Positions 32,467 to 40,265 are shown, numbered from the stretch's first letter. The stretch: DNA of 47,440 nt from Candidatus Collierbacteria bacterium (GCA_016219325.1 JACRNH010000018.1:1-47440), one strand, 5' to 3'. Notes: generated by a model not told the origin, from the sequence alone. Program-made: numbers and translations.

Positions 32467-33701
32467 TACTGTTGGCTGATTCCTCCCGTCCTTTAAGCTT
32501 AAACGATTTTGTCGGCCAAAAACATTTGGTCGGGCCCGATGGCCCGATCCGGAAAATGCTGGCGGCCGGCCAAATTTTCCCGATGATTTTTTGGGGTCCG
32601 CCGGGATCCGGGAAAACGACTCTGGCGCGGATTATCGCCAAATTCGTCGGGGCAGACTATCACGAACTTTCCGCCGTTTCCGCCGGAAAAGCAGATATTA
32701 GAGAAATTATTGCTTCCATTAACCATGAATCCATTAACGCATCAACGCATTCATCCAAAAACATCCTTTTTTTGGATGAGATCCATAGATTCAATAAAGC
32801 CCAGCAGGATTTTTTATTGCCATATGTTGAAAACGGGACCATTACTTTAATCGGCGCGACAACCGAAAATCCCAGTTTTGAGGTTATTTCTCCTTTGCTT
32901 TCCCGTTGCCGGACGTATGTGTTTTATAGTCTGACGGAAAATGATCTTGGGGAAATTATTGATAACGCTCTTAAGAAATTAACTATTAATCATAAACCCG
33001 CCGGGCAGAGCCTCTGGGCGGCGCCATTAACCATTAATCAGGAGGCCAAGGCTCTCCTGGTCAGCTATTCCAACGGCGATGGCCGGACCGCTCTTAACGT
33101 AATTGATCTGGCAAGTAGACTGTCATTGCCAGGAGCGAAGCGACGTGGCAATCTCATTATTAATAAACCTCTCCTCATTCAAATCATCCAAGATAAACGT
33201 CTGCGTTACGACACTACCGGCGAGGAACACTATAATACGATTTCGGCATTTATTAAAAGTATGCGGGCCAGCAATGTGGACTCGGCTTTATATTATTTGG
33301 CACGGATGGTTGAGGCCGGCGAGGATCCTTTGTTTATCGCCCGCAGAATGGTGATTTTTGCCAGTGAAGATATCGGAATGGCCCAACCGACGGCGCTGGT
33401 CGTGGCCAATGAAGTTTTTCGGGCCTGCGAAACTATCGGTTATCCCGAGTGCGCCATCAATCTAGCCCACGGAGTGACTTATTTGTCTTCGGCCAAAAAA
33501 GACCGTTCGTCATACAACGCTTATTTTTCCGCTCTTGCCGACGTTAAACAATTCGGCAATCTGCCAATCCCGTTAAATCTCCGTAACGCCCCGACTAAAT
33601 TAATGAAAAAATTGGGTTATGGGAAAAATTATCAAAAATACACTACGGAATCGCTTTTGCCAGACAAGATCAAAGACAAGAAATACTATAATCCCAATTA
33701 G
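32463..33701 (+). CDS. rarA: Replication-associated recombination protein RarA (MgsA)
   Basis: 412-residue AAA+ ATPase that acts at stalled replication forks. Walker A is GPPGSGKTT at 45-53, Walker B is FLDEIHRF near 103 and sensor 1 is GATTEN near 138; the C-terminal helical tetramerisation domain includes HYNTISAFIKSMRASNVDSALYYLARM. Three stretches absent from the usual protein are encoded by repeat-like DNA: about 87-98 (HESINASTHSSK), 177-191 (HKPAGQSLWAAP) and 221-231 (LPGAKRRGNLI). All keep the frame. GTG start overlaps rfbA. Confidence 0.94.
   Translation: MILLADSSRPLSLNDFVGQKHLVGPDGPIRKMLAAGQIFPMIFWGPPGSGKTTLARIIAKFVGADYHELSAVSAGKADIREIIASINHESINASTHSSKNILFLDEIHRFNKAQQDFLLPYVENGTITLIGATTENPSFEVISPLLSRCRTYVFYSLTENDLGEIIDNALKKLTINHKPAGQSLWAAPLTINQEAKALLVSYSNGDGRTALNVIDLASRLSLPGAKRRGNLIINKPLLIQIIQDKRLRYDTTGEEHYNTISAFIKSMRASNVDSALYYLARMVEAGEDPLFIARRMVIFASEDIGMAQPTALVVANEVFRACETIGYPECAINLAHGVTYLSSAKKDRSSYNAYFSALADVKQFGNLPIPLNLRNAPTKLMKKLGYGKNYQKYTTESLLPDKIKDKKYYNPN
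32999..33023. repeat. 25-bp palindrome inside rarA
   Basis: Centred on 33011: CGCCG and CAGAG on the left pair with CTCTG and CGGCG on the right, with two G-G mismatches. It encodes part of the second insertion, PAGQSLWAA. Confidence 0.6.
33121..33153. repeat. Dispersed palindromic element inside rarA
   Basis: A 33-bp sequence with ATTGCCA (33125-33131) and TGGCAAT (33146-33152) as inverted arms around AGGAGCGAAGCGACG. I recognise this as a short interspersed repeat seen in many unrelated bacterial genomes. Here it is in frame and encodes LPGAKRRGN. Confidence 0.75.
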
Positions 33702-33765
33702 GCAAATTCGCCAAATTAGCCCAATATGCCTAATTTACCAAATATGCCAAATTCCAACTCTCCGG
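33699..33765 (+). repeat. Period-9 array at the start of the four-helix-bundle gene
   Basis: Degenerate CAAATTCGC / CTAATTTAC-type nonamers, about seven units, from the rarA 3' end into the next gene. They give the first residues MPNLPNMPNSN. Confidence 0.75.
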
Positions 33766-34382
33766 ATTGGTTCCATCAACCCGGCTACAAAAACCTGCTC
33801 GTCTATCGGCTGGCGACTATCATCTTCGACTTAACTCTTGAGTTCTGCGCTCTTTTCATCCAAAAAACATCCCGGACTTTCGACCAAATAGTCCAAGCCG
33901 TCCGCTCCGGCAAACAAAACATCGTTGAGGGATCGCTTGAGAAAAGCCTGAAGTCTTATATTAAATTAGTCGGCGTCGCCAGAGCTTCATTTGAAGAGTT
34001 GCTCGAAGATCTCAAAGATTTTCTTCGAACCAAACAACTCAAACTGTGGGATAAAAGTGATTCGCGAGTGATGCAAATCCGTGCCATTCGCATAACAAAT
34101 TCGCCTAATTTGCCCAATTCGCCTAATTTTCCTAATTTGGCAAATTGGAAATCCACCCCGGAATCCTTCGCCAACCTCCTCATCACCCTAATCCACCTGG
34201 AAACCTACCTTCTCGACCAACTCCTTCGTTCTCTGGAGAAAAAATTCATCACCCAAGGCGGCTACACCGAAAATTTATTCAAGAAAAGATTGGAATATAG
34301 GAATAGATCGAAGCCTCAAATATTTCGGAATGAAAATATATTGTCTACATCAGTGATTTTTTCATCGCATCAACAGCGGTAA
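33726..34382 (+). CDS. Four-helix-bundle (S23/IVP-type) protein with repeat insertion
   Basis: 218-residue relative of the four-helix-bundle proteins first found in 23S rRNA intervening sequences, common in CPR genomes and of unknown role. Conserved helices are LLVYRLATIIFDLTLEF, FDQIVQAVRSGKQNIVEGS, SFEELLEDLKDFLR and LLITLIHLETYLLDQLL. The start codon and first 12 residues derive from a period-9 array, and a second array (34095-34148) inserts an NSPNLPNSPNFPN loop between helices 3 and 4. The true start may be further in. It overlaps the convergent NUDIX gene by 38 nt. Confidence 0.8.
   Translation: MPNLPNMPNSNSPDWFHQPGYKNLLVYRLATIIFDLTLEFCALFIQKTSRTFDQIVQAVRSGKQNIVEGSLEKSLKSYIKLVGVARASFEELLEDLKDFLRTKQLKLWDKSDSRVMQIRAIRITNSPNLPNSPNFPNLANWKSTPESFANLLITLIHLETYLLDQLLRSLEKKFITQGGYTENLFKKRLEYRNRSKPQIFRNENILSTSVIFSSHQQR
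34095..34148 (+). repeat. Period-9 array inside the four-helix-bundle gene
   Basis: Six degenerate CTAATTTGC / CCAATTCGC units, the same family as 33699-33765, encoding repeated NSPN/NLPN tripeptide-like units. Confidence 0.8.
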
Positions 34383-34905
34383 GAGTATTAGAATCCGTAA
34401 TTATTTTTCTGGCTTCGGGGAAAGCCGCCCACTTTATTTGATGAAACTCTTGTTTCAGTTTTGATTCATCCGGCGAAAAACTCGTTTTATCCACCGGCGC
34501 GAAATACCAAATATCATAATGCCGCCGGCAAATTTGCCTATCACTTGTAATTTCGGTTATTGTTAACAAAGACGATTCCAAGGCCTTGGCCGCTGAATGA
34601 ACAAATCCCCATTCTTCCCCCATCTCCCGCGCCAAAGTTTCCCCCAGACTTTCTCCCCGATCAATATGCCCGCCGTTAAATAACCACAGGTCTGACTTTT
34701 TATGTAATCCGACAAACACCTCTTTTACCTCCGGGTCAAAACCGGCAAAATATACCCCAAAATGCGTCGCCGGATTTTCATCCCGCGTCAACTTCCCTTC
34801 TCCGATCCTTCTTAAAAACTTTTTCGCTAGGAGACTACCCGCAAACTTGGTCTCAACCAAACTTCTGATTTCTCTCGCCAAAGAAATGCGATTCCGAATC
34901 TTCAC
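34345..34905 (-). CDS. NUDIX hydrolase
   Basis: 186-residue NUDIX protein. The box GGHIDRGESLGETLAREMGEEWG near residues 79-101 fits GX5EX7REUXEEXGU fully. An N-terminal helical extension of about 40 residues precedes the fold. Substrate is not predictable. The start is a GTG at 34905 with TACAAT (34913-34918) 7 nt upstream, which suggests leaderless initiation. The 3' end overlaps the convergent four-helix-bundle gene. Confidence 0.9.
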   Translation of the reverse strand: MKIRNRISLAREIRSLVETKFAGSLLAKKFLRRIGEGKLTRDENPATHFGVYFAGFDPEVKEVFVGLHKKSDLWLFNGGHIDRGESLGETLAREMGEEWGFVHSAAKALESSLLTITEITSDRQICRRHYDIWYFAPVDKTSFSPDESKLKQEFHQIKWAAFPEARKIITDSNTLTAVDAMKKSLM

Positions 34906-34936
34906 GCATCCAATTGTAAACCATCACCACATAACT

Positions 34937-34964
34937 AGGTTAAATGATTCAAATCATTTAACCT
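34937..34964. terminator. Palindrome abutting the ParE-like toxin stop
   Basis: AGGTTAAATGATT (34937-34949) and its complement (34952-34964) around CA. It starts directly after the toxin stop on the minus strand. Strong hairpin but no T-run, so termination or message protection are both possible. Confidence 0.55.
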
Positions 34965-35222
34965 TCACTTATAAATCTCTTTTCTATGTCCCACCGCCAG
35001 GACTACGATATTTTCCCCTTCAACGCCAAAAATAATTCTGTAATCTCCCACCCTAAACCTGTATTCTCCTAACTCCGAATTAGTCAAATTTTCGGAAAAC
35101 CTAAGCGGATCGCCGCTTTCCACCCAGAAATCAAGTTTTTTCGCTATTCTCACGGCAATCTGTCTATCCAATTTCTTTAAATCGCCGGCAGCGCTTTTTA
35201 CTATCAGCCATTGCCAAGCCAT
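34965..35222 (-). CDS. RelE/ParE family toxin
   Basis: 85-residue toxin of the RelE/ParE fold. Recognisable elements are the N-terminal WLIVKSAAGDLKKLD helix region, SGDPLRFSENL, and the strand pair YRFRVGDYRIIFGVEG ending in VLAVGHRKEIYK. The YR(F/V)R..DYRI and HRKxIY pattern is typical of ribosome-dependent mRNA interferases. The antitoxin gene is 1 nt upstream. Confidence 0.9.
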   Translation of the reverse strand: MAWQWLIVKSAAGDLKKLDRQIAVRIAKKLDFWVESGDPLRFSENLTNSELGEYRFRVGDYRIIFGVEGENIVVLAVGHRKEIYK

Positions 35223-35223
35223 A

Positions 35224-35502
35224 TTACATTTTTAACATTTTTCTTATTTCCGCGGCCGTAACACGTTTTTCTTTTCTGGCGGCGGCTATCCGCCGCCGGT
35301 AGTTCGGCGAAGACATCGCCTCCAAATCTTCTACCAAACTCAACCACATCTTTTTTGGCAAAAGCACCCCCAACTGCTCGTCGTTTCGCAGTACCGTATA
35401 AAAAGAATTGGTTTTTTCCGCGACTGTAAACAGCTTGGTCAATCCCGATTGAGCCGTCTGGATATTAGTAAACCGTTGGTCGTTTATAAGTTGCTGAATC
35501 AT
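35224..35502 (-). CDS. Antitoxin of the RelE/ParE-like pair
   Basis: 92-residue partner of the RelE/ParE toxin. The middle (FYTVLRNDEQLGVLLPKKMWLSLVEDLEA) has the Phd-type strand-then-helix pattern, and the C-terminal third is basic and Arg/Lys-rich (RRRIAAARKEKRVTAAEIRK), the toxin-binding part. Expressed from a consensus promoter 6 nt before its ATG, probably under its own repression. First gene of the operon. Confidence 0.82.
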   Translation of the reverse strand: MIQQLINDQRFTNIQTAQSGLTKLFTVAEKTNSFYTVLRNDEQLGVLLPKKMWLSLVEDLEAMSSPNYRRRIAAARKEKRVTAAEIRKMLKM

Positions 35503-35508
35503 ATAATG

Positions 35509-35537
35509 ATTCTATAATCAAATTATAATCTTGTCAA
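35509..35537 (-). promoter_or_regulatory. Consensus promoter of the ParE-like toxin-antitoxin operon
   Basis: On the minus strand TTGACA (35537-35532), 17-bp spacer, TAGAAT (35514-35509), then 6 nt to the ATG at 35502. Identical boxes and spacing to the Phd/PIN operon at 6936-6964. Confidence 0.75.
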
Positions 35538-35634
35538 GAGTTCGATTTGCTTCCCCAATAAATAGCAACTTCCCCGTCTCAAAATTTAAGAGTAAGATTA
35601 GTTTGTCCCTATAAGTTGTAACTCAAATTTTACC

Positions 35635-36018
35635 ATGACTGCCGGAGCCATAATTTTATTTTTCTTAGCCGAAACTTTTACTTCCTGGGAGATTGGGTTG
35701 ATTGCCGGATTGGGGGCGGTGGCCGGCGATCTGACAATTTTTAAATTCGTCAAAAACGGTTTGGCCGGAGAAATTAAAGATATTTATAATCATATGGATG
35801 GCCGCCATCATCTGCGGAGATTATTTCATTCCAAATATTTCAGCTGGACTTTGCCGGTGGTCGGGGCGCTGATTATCGCCCCGCCTTTGCCGGATGAATT
35901 AGGGGTAACCTTAATGGGTATTTCCCGTTTAAACACCATTCAGTTTTTAATAACTTCTTTCCTCTTAAACTCCATCGGAATTTTTCTGATCGTCTCCGGG
36001 GCGGCATTGTTTAAGTAG
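35635..36018 (+). CDS. Small polytopic membrane protein, possibly N-terminally truncated
   Basis: 127-residue protein with three to four hydrophobic segments (about 1-12, 18-38, 76-92, 100-124) and a conserved-looking loop KDIYNHMDGRHHLRRLFHSK. It reads like the C-terminal half of a longer (about 220-residue) CPR membrane protein in the general style of small-molecule transporters or DedA-like proteins; no N-terminal half is visible upstream. No good promoter. Function unknown. Confidence 0.6.
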   Translation: MTAGAIILFFLAETFTSWEIGLIAGLGAVAGDLTIFKFVKNGLAGEIKDIYNHMDGRHHLRRLFHSKYFSWTLPVVGALIIAPPLPDELGVTLMGISRLNTIQFLITSFLLNSIGIFLIVSGAALFK

Positions 36019-36053
36019 CCGTCCTCCTTCAAAAAAGACCGAAAAAAGAGTAA

Positions 36054-36640
36054 AATTGGAAAAAGAATCAGATAAAAAATCAACGACCGAGGTCACAAAT
36101 AATTATTTATAAGACAGAATCAGGCGATACTAAAATTGACGTCCGGTTTGATGGAAACACGGTTTGGTTGAGTCAGGATGAAATGGCCCGGTTGTTTAGC
36201 AAAGGACGTTCAACTATTGCAGAGCATATTGCTAAAGTATTTAAGGAAAAAGAACTGGTAGAAAGATCAGTCTGTCGGGAATTCCGACGTACTGGCACTG
36301 ATGAAAAGGAATATCAGATTAAATATTATAACCTCGATGTTATTATCTCCGTTGATTACAGGGTTAAATCCCTCTGTGGCACTAAATTTCGTATTTGGGC
36401 AACGAAGCGACTTCACGAATATATTGTCAAGGGATTTGTATTGGATGATGAACGTTTGAAAAACCCCGATCTGCCGTAAAAATATTTTGAAAGATGTCGG
36501 AAAAATTTCTCATGAATTGGTGATAGAAATAGCAGAAAAGAATTTTGATGAATACAAGAAAACGGAAGCAAGAGAAATTGACAATGATTTTGATTTGACA
36601 GCTTCGCTCGTACTTGAAATTGCAAAGAAAAAAAAGAAGG
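36054..36640 (+). pseudogene. Decayed rhuM-family gene (5' part, deletion, 3' part)
   Basis: Two fragments of a RhuM (virulence/Fic-associated) family protein. The N-terminal part ends at 36479 and has IIIYKTESGDTKIDVRF, TVWLSQDEMARLF, FRRTGTDEKEYQIKYYNLDVIISVDYRV and LHEYIVKGFVLDD. The C-terminal tail (VGKISHELVIEIAEKNFDEYKK) resumes from 36481 in another frame. Well over 100 codons of the middle domain are missing. A likely original start (TTG at 36056, MEKESDKK) is in a third frame, so a second indel lies near 36100. The IS begins 7 bp after the fragment. Confidence 0.75.
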
Positions 36641-36647
36641 GTCCGTC

Positions 36648-37954
36648 TTGCCTCACCGGAAAATCCTCCCAAAACGGGATTCGTTGAATCAAATTAAATC
36701 CTCCTGAAACTCCGGCTACTTTTGCGTCAATTTTATTCCCAATGCCGTTATCTCCAGAATCAGTTTTCGGGGATTAAGTTTCAGAAATCTAGCTGTCAGT
36801 TTATCTTTTATTTCTTTAGGAATATCCCTTCTTTCCAAGATCCGTTGATAAGCTGTTTTCGGTTTGCCATACTTCCTAGTTACTTTAGCTCCATCTCTGA
36901 TTTTAGTTTTAAGTCTCATTACCGGTTGAAAAAAGTTCTGGTAATCAGACAGTTTTAGGTAAAGTCGATTTAAGATCTCTAGCTGTTCCGGAGTATCTAA
37001 TCTCTGGTAGCCAACATACCTGCGGACTATAGAATAATTTTGTTGCTCGATGTATGCTTGATCGTTTTTAATTGCTTCTCTGGATCTGGTATAGCTGATT
37101 TTGTTCTGATCAGCATAACGGATTAGATGGTAATTCACAAATTCGTAACCGGAATCAAAGTCAATTCCTAGAAGGGGAAATGGCAGCCTAGATCTGATTT
37201 CTTCCAGGGCTGAAACGGTCCGATATTCCGATCTCCCCAAATGAGCACGGCACTCGTTCCAACCAGTAGATACATCAACAGTGTCCAGAGTAAAAATATA
37301 TTCTCCGTACAAGCTATTTCCACAGTGATGAACAGAGTCGATTTCCAAGAATCCAGGTTTGGCATTGTCCCAGTCAGCCCAAGTTCTAATCGGAATTTGA
37401 TGTTTCAACAGAGTCCCTGGTTTAGTCCGAGAACGGCCCCTAAGATTAATTCTTTTTCTGTCATGGATCAGTAACCGATCCGCCGTAGCCGGGCTCATCG
37501 CTAAGAGCAATCTCTTTTCTTTTTTGGTTAAGGTTAATTCCTTAAATGCTATCAGTCTATCCAGGTAAACCGGAATTATCGGGATCAATCTTTTCCCGCA
37601 GGCGTAATTTGACGTTACCCATATCTCTTTCAGTTTTTTGACTACTGGAAGATAATTTGACAGCCTGGGCCGATAGATAATCCTTTTCTTTTTTGGCGGT
37701 TTGGCTAAAATCTCCATCAAATGTTTTCGGGAATATCCAGTTATCTCGGAAACTTGAGATAGCAAATTGCCCTTATCTTTCTTATCGGATCGTCTGTATT
37801 TGCCGGAAAAATGCCGGACTATAGTTAGTCTGTCTTTCTTATTCAATTTAATCACCTCCTTCGGGCAGAAGATGCCAGCTATTTTCCACTAAATTTCAGG
37901 AGGATTCTTTGGTGAGGCAACGAATCGATTTCAGGAGGAAATTAAGTGAGGCAA
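36648..37954 (-). mobile_element. Complete insertion sequence with doubled terminal repeats
   Basis: A 1307-bp IS carrying one transposase gene. Both outer ends start with TTGCCTCAC (36648-36656, and complement 37946-37954), and the match continues with TCCTCC. A second, inner copy of the end repeat lies 34-36 bp inside at each end (near 36684 and 37893-37920). No target-site duplication is evident. Left neighbour is the rhuM remnant, right neighbour a small regulator gene. Confidence 0.88.
36716..37846 (-). CDS. DDE transposase of the complete IS
   Basis: 376-residue transposase with an N-terminal HTH region, a basic linker and an rve/DDE core. The catalytic residues are Asp in GFLEIDSVHHCG, Asp in GIDFDSGYEFVN and Glu in NDQAYIEQQNYS. 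The HHCG and GYEFVN style recalls the IS1202/ISNCY and IS481-like groups. A near-complete Shine-Dalgarno AAGGAGGTGAT sits 4-7 nt before the TTG at 37846, which is the likely start; the GTG at 37855 overlaps the Shine-Dalgarno itself. The gene is intact, so the IS may be active. Confidence 0.9.
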   Translation of the reverse strand: MNKKDRLTIVRHFSGKYRRSDKKDKGNLLSQVSEITGYSRKHLMEILAKPPKKKRIIYRPRLSNYLPVVKKLKEIWVTSNYACGKRLIPIIPVYLDRLIAFKELTLTKKEKRLLLAMSPATADRLLIHDRKRINLRGRSRTKPGTLLKHQIPIRTWADWDNAKPGFLEIDSVHHCGNSLYGEYIFTLDTVDVSTGWNECRAHLGRSEYRTVSALEEIRSRLPFPLLGIDFDSGYEFVNYHLIRYADQNKISYTRSREAIKNDQAYIEQQNYSIVRRYVGYQRLDTPEQLEILNRLYLKLSDYQNFFQPVMRLKTKIRDGAKVTRKYGKPKTAYQRILERRDIPKEIKDKLTARFLKLNPRKLILEITALGIKLTQK

Positions 37955-37963
37955 ATCGCGGTC

Positions 37964-37992
37964 TTGAGAATATTAGAATGATTAGGTAAACT
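37964..37992 (+). promoter_or_regulatory. Promoter of the HTH gene beside the IS end
   Basis: TTGAGA (37964-37969), 17-bp spacer, TAAACT (37987-37992), 6 nt before the GTG at 37999. The -35 starts 10 bp outside the IS. Confidence 0.45.
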
Positions 37993-37998
37993 TGAGTT

Positions 37999-38268
37999 GT
38001 GCTGAAAACTAAAAGATTACAAACAATAGTTAAAGGCTTTGCCAATCACAGAAGGATTCAGATTATTGAGTTATTAAGTCTCTATCCGGAAATTTCCGTT
38101 TCTGAAATTTCAAATAGGTTAAAAGTTAATTTTAAAACAATCAGCGAGCATGCCAGGAGGCTAAATCATTCAGGATTGATCCTAAAGCGGTATAAAGGAC
38201 AAAGCGTTCTTCATGTTCTTTCACCTCTCGGCAAAGACATTCTTAAATTCTTGAGAATATTGGAATAA
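37999..38268 (+). CDS. ArsR-type winged-helix regulator
   Basis: 89-residue DNA-binding protein. The winged helix is visible as NHRRIQIIELLSLYPEISVSEISNRLKVNFKTISEHARRLNHSGLI with the wing around LKRYKGQSVLHVL. No metal-binding cysteines are present, so the signal is unknown. Start is a GTG preceded by a -10-like box at 6 nt. It lies 22 nt upstream of an alpha/beta hydrolase on the same strand and may regulate it. Confidence 0.85.
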   Translation: MLKTKRLQTIVKGFANHRRIQIIELLSLYPEISVSEISNRLKVNFKTISEHARRLNHSGLILKRYKGQSVLHVLSPLGKDILKFLRILE

Positions 38269-38276
38269 ATATACTT

Positions 38277-38282
38277 TAGAAT
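38277..38282 (+). promoter_or_regulatory. -10 box before the second alpha/beta hydrolase
   Basis: TAGAAT (38277-38282), 8 nt before the ATG at 38291. The -35 is poor. Confidence 0.35.
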
Positions 38283-38290
38283 ATTCAGGT

Positions 38291-39007
38291 ATGTTTGAAA
38301 ATATATATTTTGAATCCTCGGCCCTGAAATTGTTTGGAGTTCTGGCTTTTAAGAAAGCCTGTAGTCTCGGGGCGATATTTCTTCATGGTGGAAGTCAATC
38401 TTCAAGTAAAAGGTTTGAATTTCTACAAAATTTTTTTCTGAATAGGAATATTGCATCTTTAGCAATTGATTTTAGAGGCTGTGGATTAAGTGAAGGAAAT
38501 TTTAGCAACGGAAGTTTGCTTAACCGGATTAAAGATGCCGAGGAAGCGGTTGGGTTTTTTCAAAAAAAGACGGGGCTTGATTTATCTCAAATATATATTT
38601 GGGGATTAAGCATGGGCGGATACGTCGTCTGTAGGATATCTGTCCAATTTCCAAAACTTAAAGGACTAGTTTTGCAATCCCCGGCAGCATACGGTAAAGA
38701 AGCGGAAAGCACAGAATTGGGAGAAGAGTTTACTTTGCGAATCCGCAGGCCGGACGACTGGTCCGGTTCGGAGGCTTTTTCCGACTTAGATTTATTTAAG
38801 GGCAGAATTTTGGTGGTGTATGGCAAACATGATATTGATATCCCGGAGGGAGTAAAAAACCGGTATAGGGAGATTGCGGGAAACCGGAAAGGGAAATCTG
38901 TTATTCTTGAAGACGGAGCGCATAGATTATTGAGTCCGCAAAATGATGTCGAAAAAACGGCTTTGAAGCAATTGGCTGAAATAGCCGTGGAATTTATTGA
39001 AAAATGA
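38291..39007 (+). CDS. Alpha/beta hydrolase (serine hydrolase)
   Basis: 238-residue hydrolase. The oxyanion segment FLHGGSQ is near 31, DFRGCGLSEG near 60, the nucleophile elbow GLSMGG near 107, Asp in YGKHDIDIP near 180 and His in DGAHRLL near 214. It resembles dienelactone-hydrolase/lysophospholipase-like proteins that act on small esters or acyl groups. It overlaps the next gene by 4 nt (ATGA). Confidence 0.9.
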   Translation: MFENIYFESSALKLFGVLAFKKACSLGAIFLHGGSQSSSKRFEFLQNFFLNRNIASLAIDFRGCGLSEGNFSNGSLLNRIKDAEEAVGFFQKKTGLDLSQIYIWGLSMGGYVVCRISVQFPKLKGLVLQSPAAYGKEAESTELGEEFTLRIRRPDDWSGSEAFSDLDLFKGRILVVYGKHDIDIPEGVKNRYREIAGNRKGKSVILEDGAHRLLSPQNDVEKTALKQLAEIAVEFIEK

Positions 39008-39729
39008 GCGGAAAACTTATTAAAACTATTTCGCTATTGATAATTTTGGCGGCGGCGGCGGTTTTCGCGTCCCGTCAATCACCGTGGCGAGATCAAACTT
39101 TAAAACCGCAACTGATTGAGCCGGCGGATTTTTCTAAATTAGCCAAAGACGAAAATAATTTTCTTTTGGACGTCCATGTTCCGGAACAGACCCATATTCC
39201 GGGAACCAAAAAATTTATTCCGTTTGACCAAATCGCCGAAAACATTGACTCTCTTCCAGCTGACAAAAATACCCCGATATTGGTTTATTGCCGGTCGGGG
39301 AATATGAGCAAAATTGCGGCACAAAAAATTTCGGAGTTGGGATATACCAATGTCTACGATTTGGAAGGTGGGTTGAACGGATATAAAGAATCCAATGTCG
39401 AGGTTAAAATTTCCCCACCAAGTCAGGATTTAGGGGAAGTAATTTATGGTGATGTGTCAACGGCGGCTTTCACCTTAACAAATTTTTCACCTGCCCCAAT
39501 AAAAATTACCGGAGTATCCACTTCCTGCGGATGTACAAAAGCTGTAATGGAAAAGAAAGAATTAAAGGCTTACGAGGCGGCCGAAATCAAAGTTTCATTT
39601 GATCCGGCGGTACATAAAGATGATACCGATTTAGGGGAAATCACCAGAACTATTTATATTGAAACCGACAATCCCAATTTTCCGCGGTTGACATCAACTA
39701 TTGCAGCTAAGGTGATTAAGAAAAATTAG
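39004..39729 (+). CDS. Membrane-anchored rhodanese-DUF1573 fusion
   Basis: 241-residue exported protein. A signal/anchor (LIKTISLLIILAAAAVFA) is followed by a rhodanese domain at about 36-130 with the active-site loop YCRSGNMS, and a DUF1573 immunoglobulin-like domain at 136-238 with TSCGCTKA. The rhodanese Cys could carry persulfide or act in thiol exchange; DUF1573 pairs are often in periplasmic protein sets. Fusion of the two is a less usual layout. It overlaps the hydrolase gene by 4 nt and the convergent zinc-ribbon gene by 4 nt. Confidence 0.87.
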   Translation: MSGKLIKTISLLIILAAAAVFASRQSPWRDQTLKPQLIEPADFSKLAKDENNFLLDVHVPEQTHIPGTKKFIPFDQIAENIDSLPADKNTPILVYCRSGNMSKIAAQKISELGYTNVYDLEGGLNGYKESNVEVKISPPSQDLGEVIYGDVSTAAFTLTNFSPAPIKITGVSTSCGCTKAVMEKKELKAYEAAEIKVSFDPAVHKDDTDLGEITRTIYIETDNPNFPRLTSTIAAKVIKKN

Positions 39730-40259
39730 CCTTCCGGTTCGGGGGGTAAGAATTCTTCGCCGCCTGCATCTTTTTGAGAAGGATAGTCTCCGGGCTTTAA
39801 CCATTGGATATAAGTGCAGCCGGTAGCTTCGCGTTTGGCGCTGTCCCAACCGCTGGTTGAGCATTTTTTCATTTTTTTGCCTGAAGCTGTGGTATAAAGC
39901 ACTAATTTTGATCCGCATTGCGGACAGTCTTCATCCAATTCTTCTTTTTTACCGCTGATCCATTCGATATAGTCGCAACCCTCGGCCTTTTTAGTTTCCC
40001 TATTCCAGACATTGGTTGAGCATTTTTTCATTTTTTTGCCGAACCGGGTGACCGCCAGAATTAAAGGCGAGCCACATTTAGGGCATTTTTCGTCCAGCGT
40101 TTGCGGTTCCGGAGTTATCCATTTGACGTAATCGCAGCCTTCGTTTTTCCGGGTGTCTTTATTCCAACTGCCTTTGGAACAGCGTTGAAGCTGCTTTCCG
40201 GTTGAAGTTTCGGTAATCGGCGATAGCGCCGCCCCGCATTTGGGACATTTTTCTTCCAT
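39726..40259 (-). CDS. Stand-alone triple topoisomerase-type zinc-ribbon protein
   Basis: 177-residue protein made of three zinc ribbons of the topoisomerase I C-terminal type (start near 4, 59 and 112). Each has CPxCG, a spacer with GKxMKKCS, W(N/D) and a final GC(D/T)Y-x-(K/E/Q)W. There is no topoisomerase catalytic part, so it likely binds single-stranded DNA or a partner. The tail is acidic/Pro-rich. A TGATATATT extended -10 lies 6 nt before the ATG. Confidence 0.85.
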   Translation of the reverse strand: MEEKCPKCGAALSPITETSTGKQLQRCSKGSWNKDTRKNEGCDYVKWITPEPQTLDEKCPKCGSPLILAVTRFGKKMKKCSTNVWNRETKKAEGCDYIEWISGKKEELDEDCPQCGSKLVLYTTASGKKMKKCSTSGWDSAKREATGCTYIQWLKPGDYPSQKDAGGEEFLPPEPEG

Positions 40260-40265
40260 GATTAG

